Of a stretch of DNA of 64,000 nucleotides, positions 1-7,730 are shown piece after piece (the stretch's first letter is position 1; every line of letters begins with the position of its first letter). A program made the translations under genes and the position numbers. This stretch comes from CG2-30-46-19 sp034414555. GTDB taxonomy: Bacteria; Chloroflexota; Dehalococcoidia; GIF9; AB-539-J10. The DNA lies in the NCBI GenBank assembly GCA_034414555.1, contig DAOUMA010000016.1, positions 124,001 to 188,000 on the forward strand, in the 5' to 3' direction. Under the pieces are notes generated by a model. That model had not been told where the DNA came from. It worked only from the letters and a program-made list of their open reading frames with translations, and made no database searches.

Positions 1-386
1 AGCGGAACCTCAGGATAAGGGCCTCTCCTTCCCTCCCGCTGGTGCCTTTTTCTCTTGAACTCGGCATCTTCCTGCTGCATATTTGCGGAATCCATGAGTA
101 TGATTTTAGCAATTTCAGAAGTGGCAGCAGTGCAGTATACATGCCCGTCAAACCCTTCACGCACTAGCTTGGGCAGTAGACCACAATGGTCGAGGTGAGC
201 GTGGGTCAGAAGCACGACATCGATACTGTCGGGCGGGATGAGAAAGGGCTCCCAATTTCTTCCCCTGAACTCCCTTTCCTGATAAAGCCCACAATCTACC
301 AAGAATCTGATGTTGTTAGTCTCTACAAGATACCGTGAGCCTGTAACGTTCCGGGCCGCACCCAGAAAGCTTAGCTTAATACGCAC
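1..386 (-). CDS. MBL-fold metallo-hydrolase, beta-CASP RNase-like (5' part)
   Basis: The gene enters the window's left edge on the minus strand, so only about 128 N-terminal codons are visible. The translation opens with the beta-lactamase-fold strand VRIKLSFLGAA and reaches the metal-binding motif HAHLDHCG at about residues 62-69 (HxHxDH), preceded by DCGLYQ. The spacing and the later KRKRHQREGRR stretch fit the RNA-specificity (beta-CASP/CPSF-like) group of zinc-dependent nucleases. The start is taken as GTG at 386, with GGAG eight bases upstream; the ATG further upstream is out of frame. The beta-CASP domain and C-terminus lie outside, so substrate and exo/endonuclease mode cannot be judged. 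Confidence 0.8.
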   Translation of the reverse strand, partial: MRIKLSFLGAARNVTGSRYLVETNNIRFLVDCGLYQEREFRGRNWEPFLIPPDSIDVVLLTHAHLDHCGLLPKLVREGFDGHVYCTAATSEIAKIILMDSANMQQEDAEFKRKRHQREGRRGPYPEVP

Positions 387-618
387 GGTTTCACTCCATA
401 CCGATTGTTTTTCATTATGCTAGCTAACTATATGAAATGAACTGCCAGTGAGTCAAATCTTCGGGGTACTCATCTCTGCTTGGAGAGGTGATTCTTGGTG
501 CTCGCGCCTTTCCTGTTGCTATGCGATCCCGCCTACTCCAAGCAATTCATTTATCTAAAGGAGAACAAGAATAAGACTATAGTCAGACCTCTTAATAGCT
601 TAGCCCCTGCGATAATAA

Positions 619-3144
619 TCAAAATCTTACTCGCTGGTAAAATATCTTTTTGGCAATCTCTGCGGCGACAATATAGACTGCCACGATTATCCCCATGAAT
701 AGAAGGAACAACAATATTGGCAGCTGAGTAAGCCCAAATATCTCACCGAGGGGAGTGAAGGGGATCACCAGCGTCACGCCAGAAATGACCAGAGTAGTAA
801 TCAGTAGATACCGGCTTGGTGTGCTTTTGAAAAACGGCCTTCGGCTTCGTATGACGAGCACAACCAGTGATGCAGAAACAACGGACTCAATAAACCAGCC
901 GGTCCGGAACATGTCTGCGCCCGCATGCAACACAAGCAGAAGCACGGCAAAGGTCAAATAGTCAAATACGGAACTTAGAATGCCAAACGTTATCATAAAG
1001 TTGCGGATGAACCTAATGTTCCAGCGCCGAGGTCTCTCAACCAACTCTTCATCTACACTATCAGTAGCAATGGTCATTTCCGGCAAATCGGTCAATAAGT
1101 TGGTGAGCAGAATCTGTTTGGGAAGAAGAGGCAGGAAAGACAGAAAGAGAGACGCCCCAGCCATGCTAAACATATTTCCAAAATTGGCGCTTGTCGCCAT
1201 AAACACGTACTTTAAGGTATTAGCAAATGTCCTTCTCCCATCCTGCACACCCTGCACAAGAACTGCCAGGTCCTTTTCCATGAGCACAATATCCGCGGCC
1301 TCTTTAGCCACGTCCGCAGCACCCTCTACAGAAATACCAACGTCAGCCGCATGCAGTGCCGAGGCATCATTTATCCCATCTCCCATATAACCGACCACGT
1401 TTCCCGCCTTCTTTAAAGCCAGAATTATGCGCTCCTTGTGATTTGGCTCGACCTCGGCAAAGATATCCACATTGTTTACTTGCTGGAGAAGCGCTTCATC
1501 ACTCATCTCATGTAAGTCTCTTCCGGTCAGAAGCTGCGCCGTAGCCAATCCCACCTGCTCCCCAATCGAAGTTGCCACCAGCTGATTGTCCCCGGTGATG
1601 ACCTTTAGTGAGATACCCAGTTGTTTCAGGTGGCTCAGCGTCTCGGCAATGCCGGTCTTGGGCGGGTCAAAGAAAACTAGCAGTCCCAGGAAGGTCATGT
1701 CAGCTTCATAGTCCTTAGTAATGGACGAACTGGAACCTACATCCCGGTAAGCCATGCCCAGAGTACGGAAGCCCTTGCTACTCAGTTCATCAAAGTGATG
1801 CTGAATTTGTTGTTGCACCGGGGCTATTTCGGTAACTGTACCATTGGGTGCCTCCGCTGACGAGCATACGGCGAGCACATTTGACAGAGCACCTTTGGTT
1901 ACCATAAGGTGCATATTGCCCGTAGAAACGAGAACGGTCAGACGTTTACGGACAAAATCATATGGTATCTCATCAAGTTTTTGATAGCCAGTCACATCAA
2001 ATTGGTGATGGGTTCGAATAGCCTCATCTATAGGGTTCGTATATCCTGCCTGGTAAAAAGCATTGAGATAGGCGTAAAAAAACGTTTTTTGGCTTTCATT
2101 GCCCCCAATATCAAGGGCAGAGTGCAGTCGGACTATACCCTCGGTTAAAGTACCGGTCTTGTCGGAACAGAGCACACTCATGCTCCCGAAGTTTTCTATT
2201 GAGGCAAGGCGCTTCACGATTACTTTGCTCCCTGCCATTCGTCTAGCACCATGAGCGAGGTTGACGCTGATGATTGCCGGGAGGAGTTGGGGTGTTAGCC
2301 CCACTGCCAGCGCTAATGAGAAGAGAAATGAATCCAGAATTGGCCGTGCCAGATATACGTTTATGGCGAAAATGGCAATAACGAGTATAAGAGTTATTTC
2401 CATCAGTAGGTACCCAAACCGCCGAACGCCATGTTCAAACTCGGTTTCAGGTGGCCTCAGTGCCAATCGTTTGGCGACTTTACCGAATTCCGTACCGGTG
2501 GCGGTGCCAACCACGACTACTCTGGCGATACCGCTAACTACATGTGTTCCCATAAAAATAGTGTTGGTGCGTTGATTAAGCGGCGTTTCGGCAGTTAATA
2601 CCCGGGTGCTTTTTTCCACGGGATAAGTCTCGCCCGTTAGTACAGCTTCATCTACAAATAGGTCTCTAGATTCTAGAATGAGGCAATCACCAGGAATGAC
2701 ATCTCCAGCTTTCAGGGTCGCGACATCCCCAGGCACAACTTCCTCAACTGGAATTTCTTTCGGGCTGCTGTCCCTCAGTATTGTGACCCTCACCTGCACC
2801 AGGGCAACCAGTTTCTGGACTGCACTGGTTGCCCTGTGCTCCTGCCAGAACCCCAGCAGCCCACTTACTAAAACAATGGCTACGATAATGGTGGCATTAG
2901 CAGTTTCATGCAGGAAAAAGGACAATCCCACGGCAAAAAGAAGAATAATAATGATGGGACTCTTGAACTGGGCTAATAGGAGCGTGGGCACATTAGACTT
3001 CCTCTTTGGTCTTAAGAGATTGAAACCATATGTGTCCAGACGCCGCTGGGCTTCTTCAGTGGATAAGCCCTGAGCTGTAGTTTGCAAGCGCTCCAGCACT
3101 TCAGTGGCAGGAATACTCCAGAAGGCAGGTATGTGCCGGTTCAT
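619..3144 (-). CDS. mgtA: Magnesium-translocating-type P-type ATPase (MgtA/MgtB family)
   Basis: A P-type ATPase of subfamily IIIB, which moves Mg2+ (possibly other divalent cations) inward across the cytoplasmic membrane using ATP. Visible landmarks, in order: actuator motif TGE at residues 170-172, membrane-helix-4 motif GLTPQLLPA at 282-290, phosphorylation motif DKTGT at 328-332, and hinge motif GDGIND at 588-593. The TPxxLP helix-4 motif separates MgtA-type pumps from heavy-metal (CPC) and Ca2+ (PEGLP) pumps. At 841 residues it is slightly shorter than enteric MgtA. The ATG at 3144 has AGGA seven bases upstream and overlaps the stop of a possible 27-codon leader ORF. Substrate is inferred from family only. 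Confidence 0.88.
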   Translation of the reverse strand: MNRHIPAFWSIPATEVLERLQTTAQGLSTEEAQRRLDTYGFNLLRPKRKSNVPTLLLAQFKSPIIIILLFAVGLSFFLHETANATIIVAIVLVSGLLGFWQEHRATSAVQKLVALVQVRVTILRDSSPKEIPVEEVVPGDVATLKAGDVIPGDCLILESRDLFVDEAVLTGETYPVEKSTRVLTAETPLNQRTNTIFMGTHVVSGIARVVVVGTATGTEFGKVAKRLALRPPETEFEHGVRRFGYLLMEITLILVIAIFAINVYLARPILDSFLFSLALAVGLTPQLLPAIISVNLAHGARRMAGSKVIVKRLASIENFGSMSVLCSDKTGTLTEGIVRLHSALDIGGNESQKTFFYAYLNAFYQAGYTNPIDEAIRTHHQFDVTGYQKLDEIPYDFVRKRLTVLVSTGNMHLMVTKGALSNVLAVCSSAEAPNGTVTEIAPVQQQIQHHFDELSSKGFRTLGMAYRDVGSSSSITKDYEADMTFLGLLVFFDPPKTGIAETLSHLKQLGISLKVITGDNQLVATSIGEQVGLATAQLLTGRDLHEMSDEALLQQVNNVDIFAEVEPNHKERIILALKKAGNVVGYMGDGINDASALHAADVGISVEGAADVAKEAADIVLMEKDLAVLVQGVQDGRRTFANTLKYVFMATSANFGNMFSMAGASLFLSFLPLLPKQILLTNLLTDLPEMTIATDSVDEELVERPRRWNIRFIRNFMITFGILSSVFDYLTFAVLLLVLHAGADMFRTGWFIESVVSASLVVLVIRSRRPFFKSTPSRYLLITTLVISGVTLVIPFTPLGEIFGLTQLPILLFLLFMGIIVAVYIVAAEIAKKIFYQRVRF

Positions 3145-3224
3145 ACGCGTTTCCTAATGCAGTGCTTATACTCACTAACTACCTTAGTATAACCTTGGCC
3201 CCGTAAGGTAGATTCTAAAACCAT
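3141..3224 (-). CDS. Possible 27-codon leader peptide upstream of mgtA
   Basis: An ATG at 3224 is preceded by AGGAG and opens a 27-codon frame (MVLESTLRGQGYTKVV...). Its TGA overlaps the mgtA ATG as ATGA, the arrangement expected for translational coupling. The ORF covers an 8-bp inverted repeat at 3179-3211. Enteric mgtA genes are controlled by a short leader peptide (MgtL), which gives a functional parallel, but this peptide shows no proline-rich stretch and no sequence similarity that I can see. The Shine-Dalgarno to ATG gap is only two bases, which argues against efficient translation. Confidence 0.35.
   Translation of the reverse strand: MVLESTLRGQGYTKVVSEYKHCIRKRV
3179..3211 (-). promoter_or_regulatory. 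Stem-loop in mgtA leader
   Basis: CTACCTTA and TAAGGTAG form a perfect 8-bp inverted repeat with a 17-base loop, 35-67 bases upstream of the mgtA ATG and inside the possible leader ORF. It could act as an attenuator or sequester ribosome access. No U-run follows, so it is not an obvious intrinsic terminator. I could not match the region to the M-box Mg2+ riboswitch. Confidence 0.35.
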
Positions 3225-3604
3225 ATCTCCTATTAAAAGATCAATGTGTTTGTAAGTCAAGGTCTTATGATTCACGAAGGCGACCTGTTAGGATAGTCGG
3301 TTGATCTCTTATAAGAGACGTGCGATCGCTGCAAAGCCGGGATAAGCTCCCTCTTCTCAAAAGAAAATTCGGAATGCTTCCATAGTACCTAACCAACCTA
3401 GAACTAAACAATCCATCGAAATGTGCAATATCCACATCGGCCAGAGGGATTGTGACCTCTTCAGCAACATTCCCATTTTTCCTTGTGTGCTGTATGCTTT
3501 ATTGCTACAATTATCATCAGCGAGATTACAAGGCTAAATGGTTAAACTGAAAGCTAGTTCGAAAGTTCTACCTATTGTAACCTTGCTCCACCAAGGAGGT
3601 GATT
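3225..3604. other. Intergenic region between divergent mgtA and DUF3795 gene
   Basis: About 380 bases with no convincing ORF. It holds a perfect 14-bp palindrome TCTCTTATAAGAGA at 3305-3318, followed at 3322-3329 by the 8-bp palindrome GCGATCGC. The first palindrome is a plausible operator for the leftward mgtA transcript or the rightward genes. Nothing else was recognised. Confidence 0.4.
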
Positions 3605-3877
3605 ATGGAGGCAGGAGCCTGTGGCATAGCTTGCGAGGTTTGCGGTTATTTTGTTAAGGGAATATGTGATGGATGTGTTGCTGGTAATAATGAAGGTACA
3701 TCAAAGAAGCTGGAAACGCAGAAGGCGAAGTTGGGTTTTAACTGTCCCGTTCTTGAGTGTGCCTTTAAAAACAAGATAGGCTACTGTCTTAAGGATTGTA
3801 ATAAATTTCCCTGCGAAGTATTGTATGGGGGATTTCCTTACAGCAAGGGATTTTTAGATATATTTAAGAAGAGGTAA
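3605..3877 (+). CDS. Small cysteine-rich DUF3795-type protein
   Basis: A 90-residue protein rich in cysteine: paired cysteines near the N-terminus (CGIACEVC), then a CDGC motif and further cysteines through the C-terminal half. This pattern matches the DUF3795 family of small putative metal- or Fe-S-binding proteins, common in anaerobic bacteria and archaea; function is not established. A GTG two codons earlier is possible, but the ATG at 3605 has a perfect AAGGAGGT five bases upstream and is preferred. The next gene follows after five bases, so the two are probably co-transcribed. Confidence 0.75.
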   Translation: MEAGACGIACEVCGYFVKGICDGCVAGNNEGTSKKLETQKAKLGFNCPVLECAFKNKIGYCLKDCNKFPCEVLYGGFPYSKGFLDIFKKR

Positions 3878-3882
3878 CAAAG

Positions 3883-4089
3883 ATGTCTGGCAAGATGGAA
3901 GAACCCAAGAAGAGAAAGGGAGTCAGCGGACTAGTTTTCGCAGCGTGCCTCTTTCTCGGTCCTGGAATTGGCATAGGATTAGATTATATGCCAGCTGCTC
4001 TTTTCATTGGTATGGCGGTTGGCTTTCTAGCTATGGCAATAATACGGATTAAGCTTGGTGGTGGTGATTGTGCCCCTGTAGCTCAGTAG
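3883..4089 (+). CDS. Small two-helix membrane protein whose 3' end lies in tRNA-Arg
   Basis: A 68-residue protein with a lysine-rich cytoplasmic start (about residues 1-13) and two hydrophobic segments, roughly residues 14-32 and 36-53. No family was recognised. The last codons (gcc cct gta gct cag tag) are the first 18 bases of the tRNA-Arg gene, so the stop lies in the D-arm of the tRNA. Either the reading frame was captured by tRNA sequence or the two genes truly overlap. It sits directly behind the DUF3795 gene and is probably in the same transcript, which would then continue into the tRNA cluster. Confidence 0.6.
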   Translation: MSGKMEEPKKRKGVSGLVFAACLFLGPGIGIGLDYMPAALFIGMAVGFLAMAIIRIKLGGGDCAPVAQ

Positions 4090-4145
4090 GATAGAGCAGC
4101 GGTTTCCTAAACCGCGTGTCGGGCGTTCGAGTCGCCCCAGGGGTA
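4072..4145 (+). tRNA. tRNA-Arg (anticodon CCT)
   Basis: Cloverleaf: acceptor GCCCCTG/CAGGGGT, D-arm GCTC..GAGC, anticodon loop TTCCTAA giving CCT, T-arm GGGCG-TTCGAGT-CGCCC. The first pair is G-U. No CCA is encoded. It overlaps the 3' end of the upstream ORF by 18 bases. First of a cluster of six tRNAs. Confidence 0.9.
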
Positions 4146-4170
4146 TTTGATATAATTTATAATTGGATTA

Positions 4171-4247
4171 AGGGGTGTAGCTCAGTTTGGTAGAGCAGCG
4201 GTCTCCAAAACCGCCGGTCGTGGGTTCGAGTCCTGCCACCCCTGCCA
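4171..4247 (+). tRNA. tRNA-Trp (anticodon CCA)
   Basis: Acceptor stem AGGGGTG/CACCCCT, discriminator G, anticodon loop CTCCAAA reading CCA, T-loop TTCGAGT. The 3' CCA is encoded at 4245-4247. Only one base separates it from the following tRNA-Leu. Confidence 0.93.
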
Positions 4248-4248
4248 T

Positions 4249-4332
4249 GCCGGGGTGGTGGAATAGGTAGACACACCATCTTGAGGGGGTGGTGGGCGTA
4301 AGCCCGTGGGAGTTCAAGTCTCCCCCTCGGCA
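4249..4332 (+). tRNA. tRNA-Leu (anticodon GAG)
   Basis: A class II tRNA with a long variable arm. Acceptor GCCGGGG/CCTCGGC, anticodon loop TTGAGGG giving GAG, T-loop TTCAAGT. No encoded CCA. Confidence 0.9.
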
Positions 4333-4383
4333 CAAATTTTGACTTGCCTAAATCGGGGGAAGTCGGTAAAATTTAATCTTGGG

Positions 4384-4458
4384 GCGGAAGTAGTTCAGCG
4401 GTAGAATGCCTCCTTGCCAAGGAGGAGGTCGCGAGTTCGAATCTCGTCTTCCGCTCCA
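4384..4458 (+). tRNA. tRNA-Gly (anticodon GCC)
   Basis: Acceptor GCGGAAG/CTTCCGC, anticodon loop TTGCCAA reading GCC, T-arm GCGAG-TTCGAAT-CTCGT. The 3' CCA is encoded at 4456-4458. Confidence 0.93.
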
Positions 4459-4469
4459 GAGCAAATTGT

Positions 4470-4541
4470 GGCGGTGTAGCCAAGAGGTAAGGCAGGGGTC
4501 TGCAAAACCCCGATACAGCGGTCCGAATCCGCTCGCCGCCT
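4470..4541 (+). tRNA. tRNA-Cys (anticodon GCA)
   Basis: Acceptor GGCGGTG/CGCCGCC with discriminator T, anticodon loop CTGCAAA reading GCA, T-loop TCCGAAT. No encoded CCA; a T-run follows directly. Confidence 0.92.
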
Positions 4542-4552
4542 TTTTAGTTTCT

Positions 4553-4638
4553 GCCGAGGTGGCGGAATGGTAGACGCGGCGGACTTAAAATCCGCTTCCT
4601 GTTAAGGAATGTGGGTTCGAGTCCCTCCCTCGGCACCA
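4553..4638 (+). tRNA. tRNA-Leu (anticodon TAA)
   Basis: A class II tRNA with a long variable arm. Acceptor GCCGAGG/CCTCGGC, anticodon loop CTTAAAA reading TAA, T-loop TTCGAGT. The 3' CCA is encoded at 4636-4638. Last member of the six-tRNA cluster. Confidence 0.93.
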
Positions 4639-4705
4639 GACAACCATAGTAGCCCGCTATCCTTTATGATATTCTAATTACAACAGAGTTTGCGGGGCGT
4701 TATAA

Positions 4706-5944
4706 TTGTCGGTTTTCCTTTTTATTATGGTGGTCCTGGTGGTCGCCAGGCTGTGCGGTGAGCTAGGGGTTCGGCTGAAGCAGATGGCCTTCCTGGGCGA
4801 GCTCCTCGCCGGCGTAGTCCTGATTTTAGTTATAAGCCATCTTCCTGACCCGTTATACTCCTCCTTCCTTGAGATAAGGGATGGCGACATATTAGGGGTC
4901 ATTGTCAATTTGGCTATACTGTTTCTGATGGTAATGGCTGGAATGGAGATGAATGTTGAAGAGCTGTCCCAGGCTTCAAAATCCGGAGCGGTGATTGCTG
5001 CCGGGGGAGTGATTTTGCCGTTTTGCCTCGGCTTCGGGCTGGGATGGTGGCTTATCCCAGCATCAAGCTATAAGTTTGTCCAGTCCTTCTTCCTGGGGAC
5101 ATCCCTTTCCATCACTGCTATACCGGTGACCACCCGGATTTTTATGGAGCTGGGTCAGCTGAACACTAGGCTGGGTCATATGGTTATCGGAGCGGCGGTA
5201 ATTGATGATGTGATTGGGTTAATTATGCTGTCGGTCCTCTTAGGCTTAATCAAAGCAGGGCGGTCGCCTTCGGTGGGTTACATGGGACTGCTGATGCTGA
5301 AGATAGGGCTCTTCTTTGGAGCCGTTATCGCTCTGGGTAAGATAGCTATGCCGCAGATAGCTTCAAGACTGTGGCAGGCAAGGTCAGCCGAGATAACCTT
5401 CACCGTGGTGCTGATTTTCGCCCTGGGATTAGGTCTGCTTGGGGAATATATCGGTCTTCACTTTGCAATCGGCGCTTTCTTAGCGGGACTATTCGTGGAG
5501 GAGACCGCCTTTGGCAGCAAGGCTTTTAATGAAATTAAGGAGAGGGTCTCGGGGATAACCCTAGGTTTTCTGGGTCCGCTGTTCTTTGCCTCTGCGGGAC
5601 TACATTTCAGCCTCACCTCTATAGCGCCAGCGTGGTATTTCATCATTCTGGTAATCGTGGCAGCTAGCGCAGGGAAGGTATTGGGGTGTGGTGGTATGGC
5701 CAGGCTGTTGGGGTTCCCCGGTAGAGAAAGTCTGACCATTGGCGTAGCTATGAACTCTCGCCTTATGGTGGAGCTGGTAATCGCCACAATAGCTCTGGAT
5801 GCCGGACTGTTTTCTCACCCTGTGCCTGTGCCACCGGTGGTTGACGCTCTCTTCTCCAGTGTGCTGCTCATGGCTTTTACTACCTCCGTTGCCACCGCGG
5901 TTATACTGCGAAGGCTGCTGGGTACCGCCAGGGCTGTCCAGTGA
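4706..5944 (+). CDS. Cation:proton antiporter, CPA2 (NapA/KefB-like)
   Basis: A polytopic membrane protein of about 412 residues with some 11-13 hydrophobic helices, of the monovalent cation:proton antiporter-2 superfamily. It would exchange Na+ or K+ for H+ to control pH and salt. The paired acidic residues of the transport site appear as AAVIDDVIGLIML in the middle of the protein, the form found in NapA-like antiporters. There is no C-terminal TrkA-N/RCK domain, unlike KefB/KefC. The start is uncertain: TTG at 4706 (GGGG eight bases upstream) keeps a full first helix; ATG at 4727 would shorten it. It follows the tRNA cluster and may be a single-gene unit. Confidence 0.85.
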   Translation: MSVFLFIMVVLVVARLCGELGVRLKQMAFLGELLAGVVLILVISHLPDPLYSSFLEIRDGDILGVIVNLAILFLMVMAGMEMNVEELSQASKSGAVIAAGGVILPFCLGFGLGWWLIPASSYKFVQSFFLGTSLSITAIPVTTRIFMELGQLNTRLGHMVIGAAVIDDVIGLIMLSVLLGLIKAGRSPSVGYMGLLMLKIGLFFGAVIALGKIAMPQIASRLWQARSAEITFTVVLIFALGLGLLGEYIGLHFAIGAFLAGLFVEETAFGSKAFNEIKERVSGITLGFLGPLFFASAGLHFSLTSIAPAWYFIILVIVAASAGKVLGCGGMARLLGFPGRESLTIGVAMNSRLMVELVIATIALDAGLFSHPVPVPPVVDALFSSVLLMAFTTSVATAVILRRLLGTARAVQ

Positions 5945-6033
5945 GGCTAAGCTCCAGCAAGAACCATCTGCTATACAAGCGCTTTATGTTGGGCTATAAT
6001 ACCCTGTTGGCTGTTGTGTAAGGAGGCAAGGAT

Positions 6034-6732
6034 ATGGCGGCAGGAACTGCGATTTTAGATACAGCGAAAAAGGAAGGGCGGACGGTGCTGATGGAGTTCG
6101 AGTCCAAGGAGCTGTTCCGGGAAGCGGGCATACCGGTTATTGAAACGAGGCTGGTTAAAACCAAGAAAGAAACCATTTCTGTAAGCAAAGAATTGGGGTT
6201 CCCGGTAGTGCTTAAAATTGCCTCGCCTGATATCGTGCATAAGAGCGACTCCGGCGGAGTTAAATTGGACATTGCTAATGCTACCCAAGCAGGCAGGGCA
6301 TATGCTGAAATCATGTCATCCATAAAGCATAAATATCCCGGCGCTGTCATTCATGGTTTAACTGTGCAGAAAATGGCTCGTCCGGGCATTGAGGTAATTG
6401 TCGGCATGAGCAAGGACCCTCAATTTGGGCCAGTGATCATGTTTGGTCTCGGTGGCATTCTGGTAGAGTTACTAAAGGATGTTTCCTTCAGGATAGTTCC
6501 GATTACCTGGGAAGATGCTGCTGAGATGATCAGGGAGATAAAGGGATACCCCTTATTGGAAGGTTACCGGGGACAAGAACCAGCTAACATCACTGCTCTC
6601 GAAGACTTAATAGTCAGAGTATCACAGTTTGTAGAACAAACCCCTGAAATTAAAGAGCTTGACCTTAACCCCATATTCGCCTATAAGGATAAGGTTATGG
6701 CTTTGGATGCCAGGGTTATCCTGGAAGATTAG
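6034..6732 (+). CDS. acdB: Acyl-CoA synthetase (ADP-forming) beta subunit, ATP-grasp
   Basis: A 232-residue ATP-grasp (type 5) protein matching the separate beta subunit of ADP-forming acetate/acyl-CoA synthetases, which convert acyl-CoA + ADP + Pi to acid + CoA + ATP. Characteristic stretches: LGFPVVLKIASPDIVHKSDSGG (nucleotide binding), the glycine-rich MFGLGGILVELLKDV, and the C-terminal metal-binding LDLNP near residue 222. The length is that of a stand-alone beta subunit, not the fused form. The matching alpha subunit is at 53462-54970 rather than next door. The ATG at 6034 is preceded by AAGGAGG. Confidence 0.9.
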   Translation: MAAGTAILDTAKKEGRTVLMEFESKELFREAGIPVIETRLVKTKKETISVSKELGFPVVLKIASPDIVHKSDSGGVKLDIANATQAGRAYAEIMSSIKHKYPGAVIHGLTVQKMARPGIEVIVGMSKDPQFGPVIMFGLGGILVELLKDVSFRIVPITWEDAAEMIREIKGYPLLEGYRGQEPANITALEDLIVRVSQFVEQTPEIKELDLNPIFAYKDKVMALDARVILED

Positions 6733-6762
6733 CTATTTCGTGCCGCGCTCTTGATGCCAAAC

Positions 6763-7728
6763 TTAGCTAGGCATCTCACAAAAAGAAAGCTTATTTTTTT
6801 GAATAACTTGCTTTACTGCCTCTTCGATACCTTCCGCGGTCAGCCCAGATCTTTGAAGTAGCTCCCCGGATTTCCCCGATAAAGAGTAACGGTCTTTAAG
6901 ATTAACGAAAGACATAGGCACTGGTTTTTCTCTAGCTACTATTTGAGCAACTCGGCTACCTAAGCCGCCATGAGCCAAATGTTCCTCAGCAACGACGATT
7001 GCCTTCGTCTCTGAGGCTGCCTTAATTATAGCTTCCTCATCCAATGGGTTGAGAGTGTGCATATTAATTACACGACAGCCTATTCCCTGGTTTGCCAATA
7101 CCTTTGCTGCCTGCAAAGCTTTAGCTACCATAATGCCCATGGCTATAATGGCAACGTCTTTACCCTGTTTCATAGTTATTGATTTACCCACTGTGAGATG
7201 GTGGCCTTTGCGGTAGATGAGCGGTGTTTTAGGACGGCTTAATCTAATGTAAAAAGGTCCGTAGGTGGCTGCAGCTGCCTTTACTGCCTCTGTGGTTTCT
7301 ATAGCGTCAGCGGGGACAATAACGGTAAAGCTGGGGAGGGAGCAATATAAGGATAAATCCTCAATGGCTTGGTGGGAGGTGCCATCCTCGCCAACGGTAA
7401 TACCTCCATGGGTGGCTACGATCTTGACATTTAACTTTGGTTGGGAGATACACATCCTTAACTGGTCAAAACAACGGCATGAAGCAAAAACAGCAAAAGA
7501 ACTGGCAAAAACGGTTTTCCCTGAAGCAGCTAATCCAGCGGCTATGCCTATCATGTTTTGTTCCTCTAAACCACAATCAAAGAAACGCTCGGGGAACTCT
7601 TGTGCAAAAAGGTAAGTCATCGTGGACAATGATAAATCAGCATCCAGGACAATAATGTCTTTGTTTTGTTTACCTAGTTCAACTAATGTTCTGCCATAAG
7701 CTTCGCGGGTAGATACTTCCACAGTCAT
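6763..7728 (-). CDS. Transketolase, C-terminal subunit
   Basis: A 321-residue protein with the pyrimidine-binding and C-terminal domains of transketolase; it resembles the C-terminal part of DXPS/transketolase. EEQNMIGIAAGLAASGKTVF carries the catalytic Glu that activates ThDP; HGGITVGEDGTSHQAIEDL is the typical transketolase loop, and VVAEEHLAHGGLGSRVAQ the C-terminal signature. The N-terminal half is a separate gene three bases upstream (TAA then ATG). Together they form the two-subunit transketolase seen in archaea and many anaerobes, moving two-carbon ketol units in the non-oxidative pentose phosphate pathway. Confidence 0.92.
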   Translation of the reverse strand: MTVEVSTREAYGRTLVELGKQNKDIIVLDADLSLSTMTYLFAQEFPERFFDCGLEEQNMIGIAAGLAASGKTVFASSFAVFASCRCFDQLRMCISQPKLNVKIVATHGGITVGEDGTSHQAIEDLSLYCSLPSFTVIVPADAIETTEAVKAAAATYGPFYIRLSRPKTPLIYRKGHHLTVGKSITMKQGKDVAIIAMGIMVAKALQAAKVLANQGIGCRVINMHTLNPLDEEAIIKAASETKAIVVAEEHLAHGGLGSRVAQIVAREKPVPMSFVNLKDRYSLSGKSGELLQRSGLTAEGIEEAVKQVIQKNKLSFCEMPS

Positions 7729-7730
7729 TA

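Noticed and set aside
980..3073. Open frames on the + strand through mgtA
   Set aside because: The minus strand encodes a full P-type ATPase with every signature motif; the opposite frames show no family features.
3145..3300. M-box Mg2+ riboswitch upstream of mgtA
   Set aside because: I could not find the conserved M-box core bases; a covariance-model search would be decisive.
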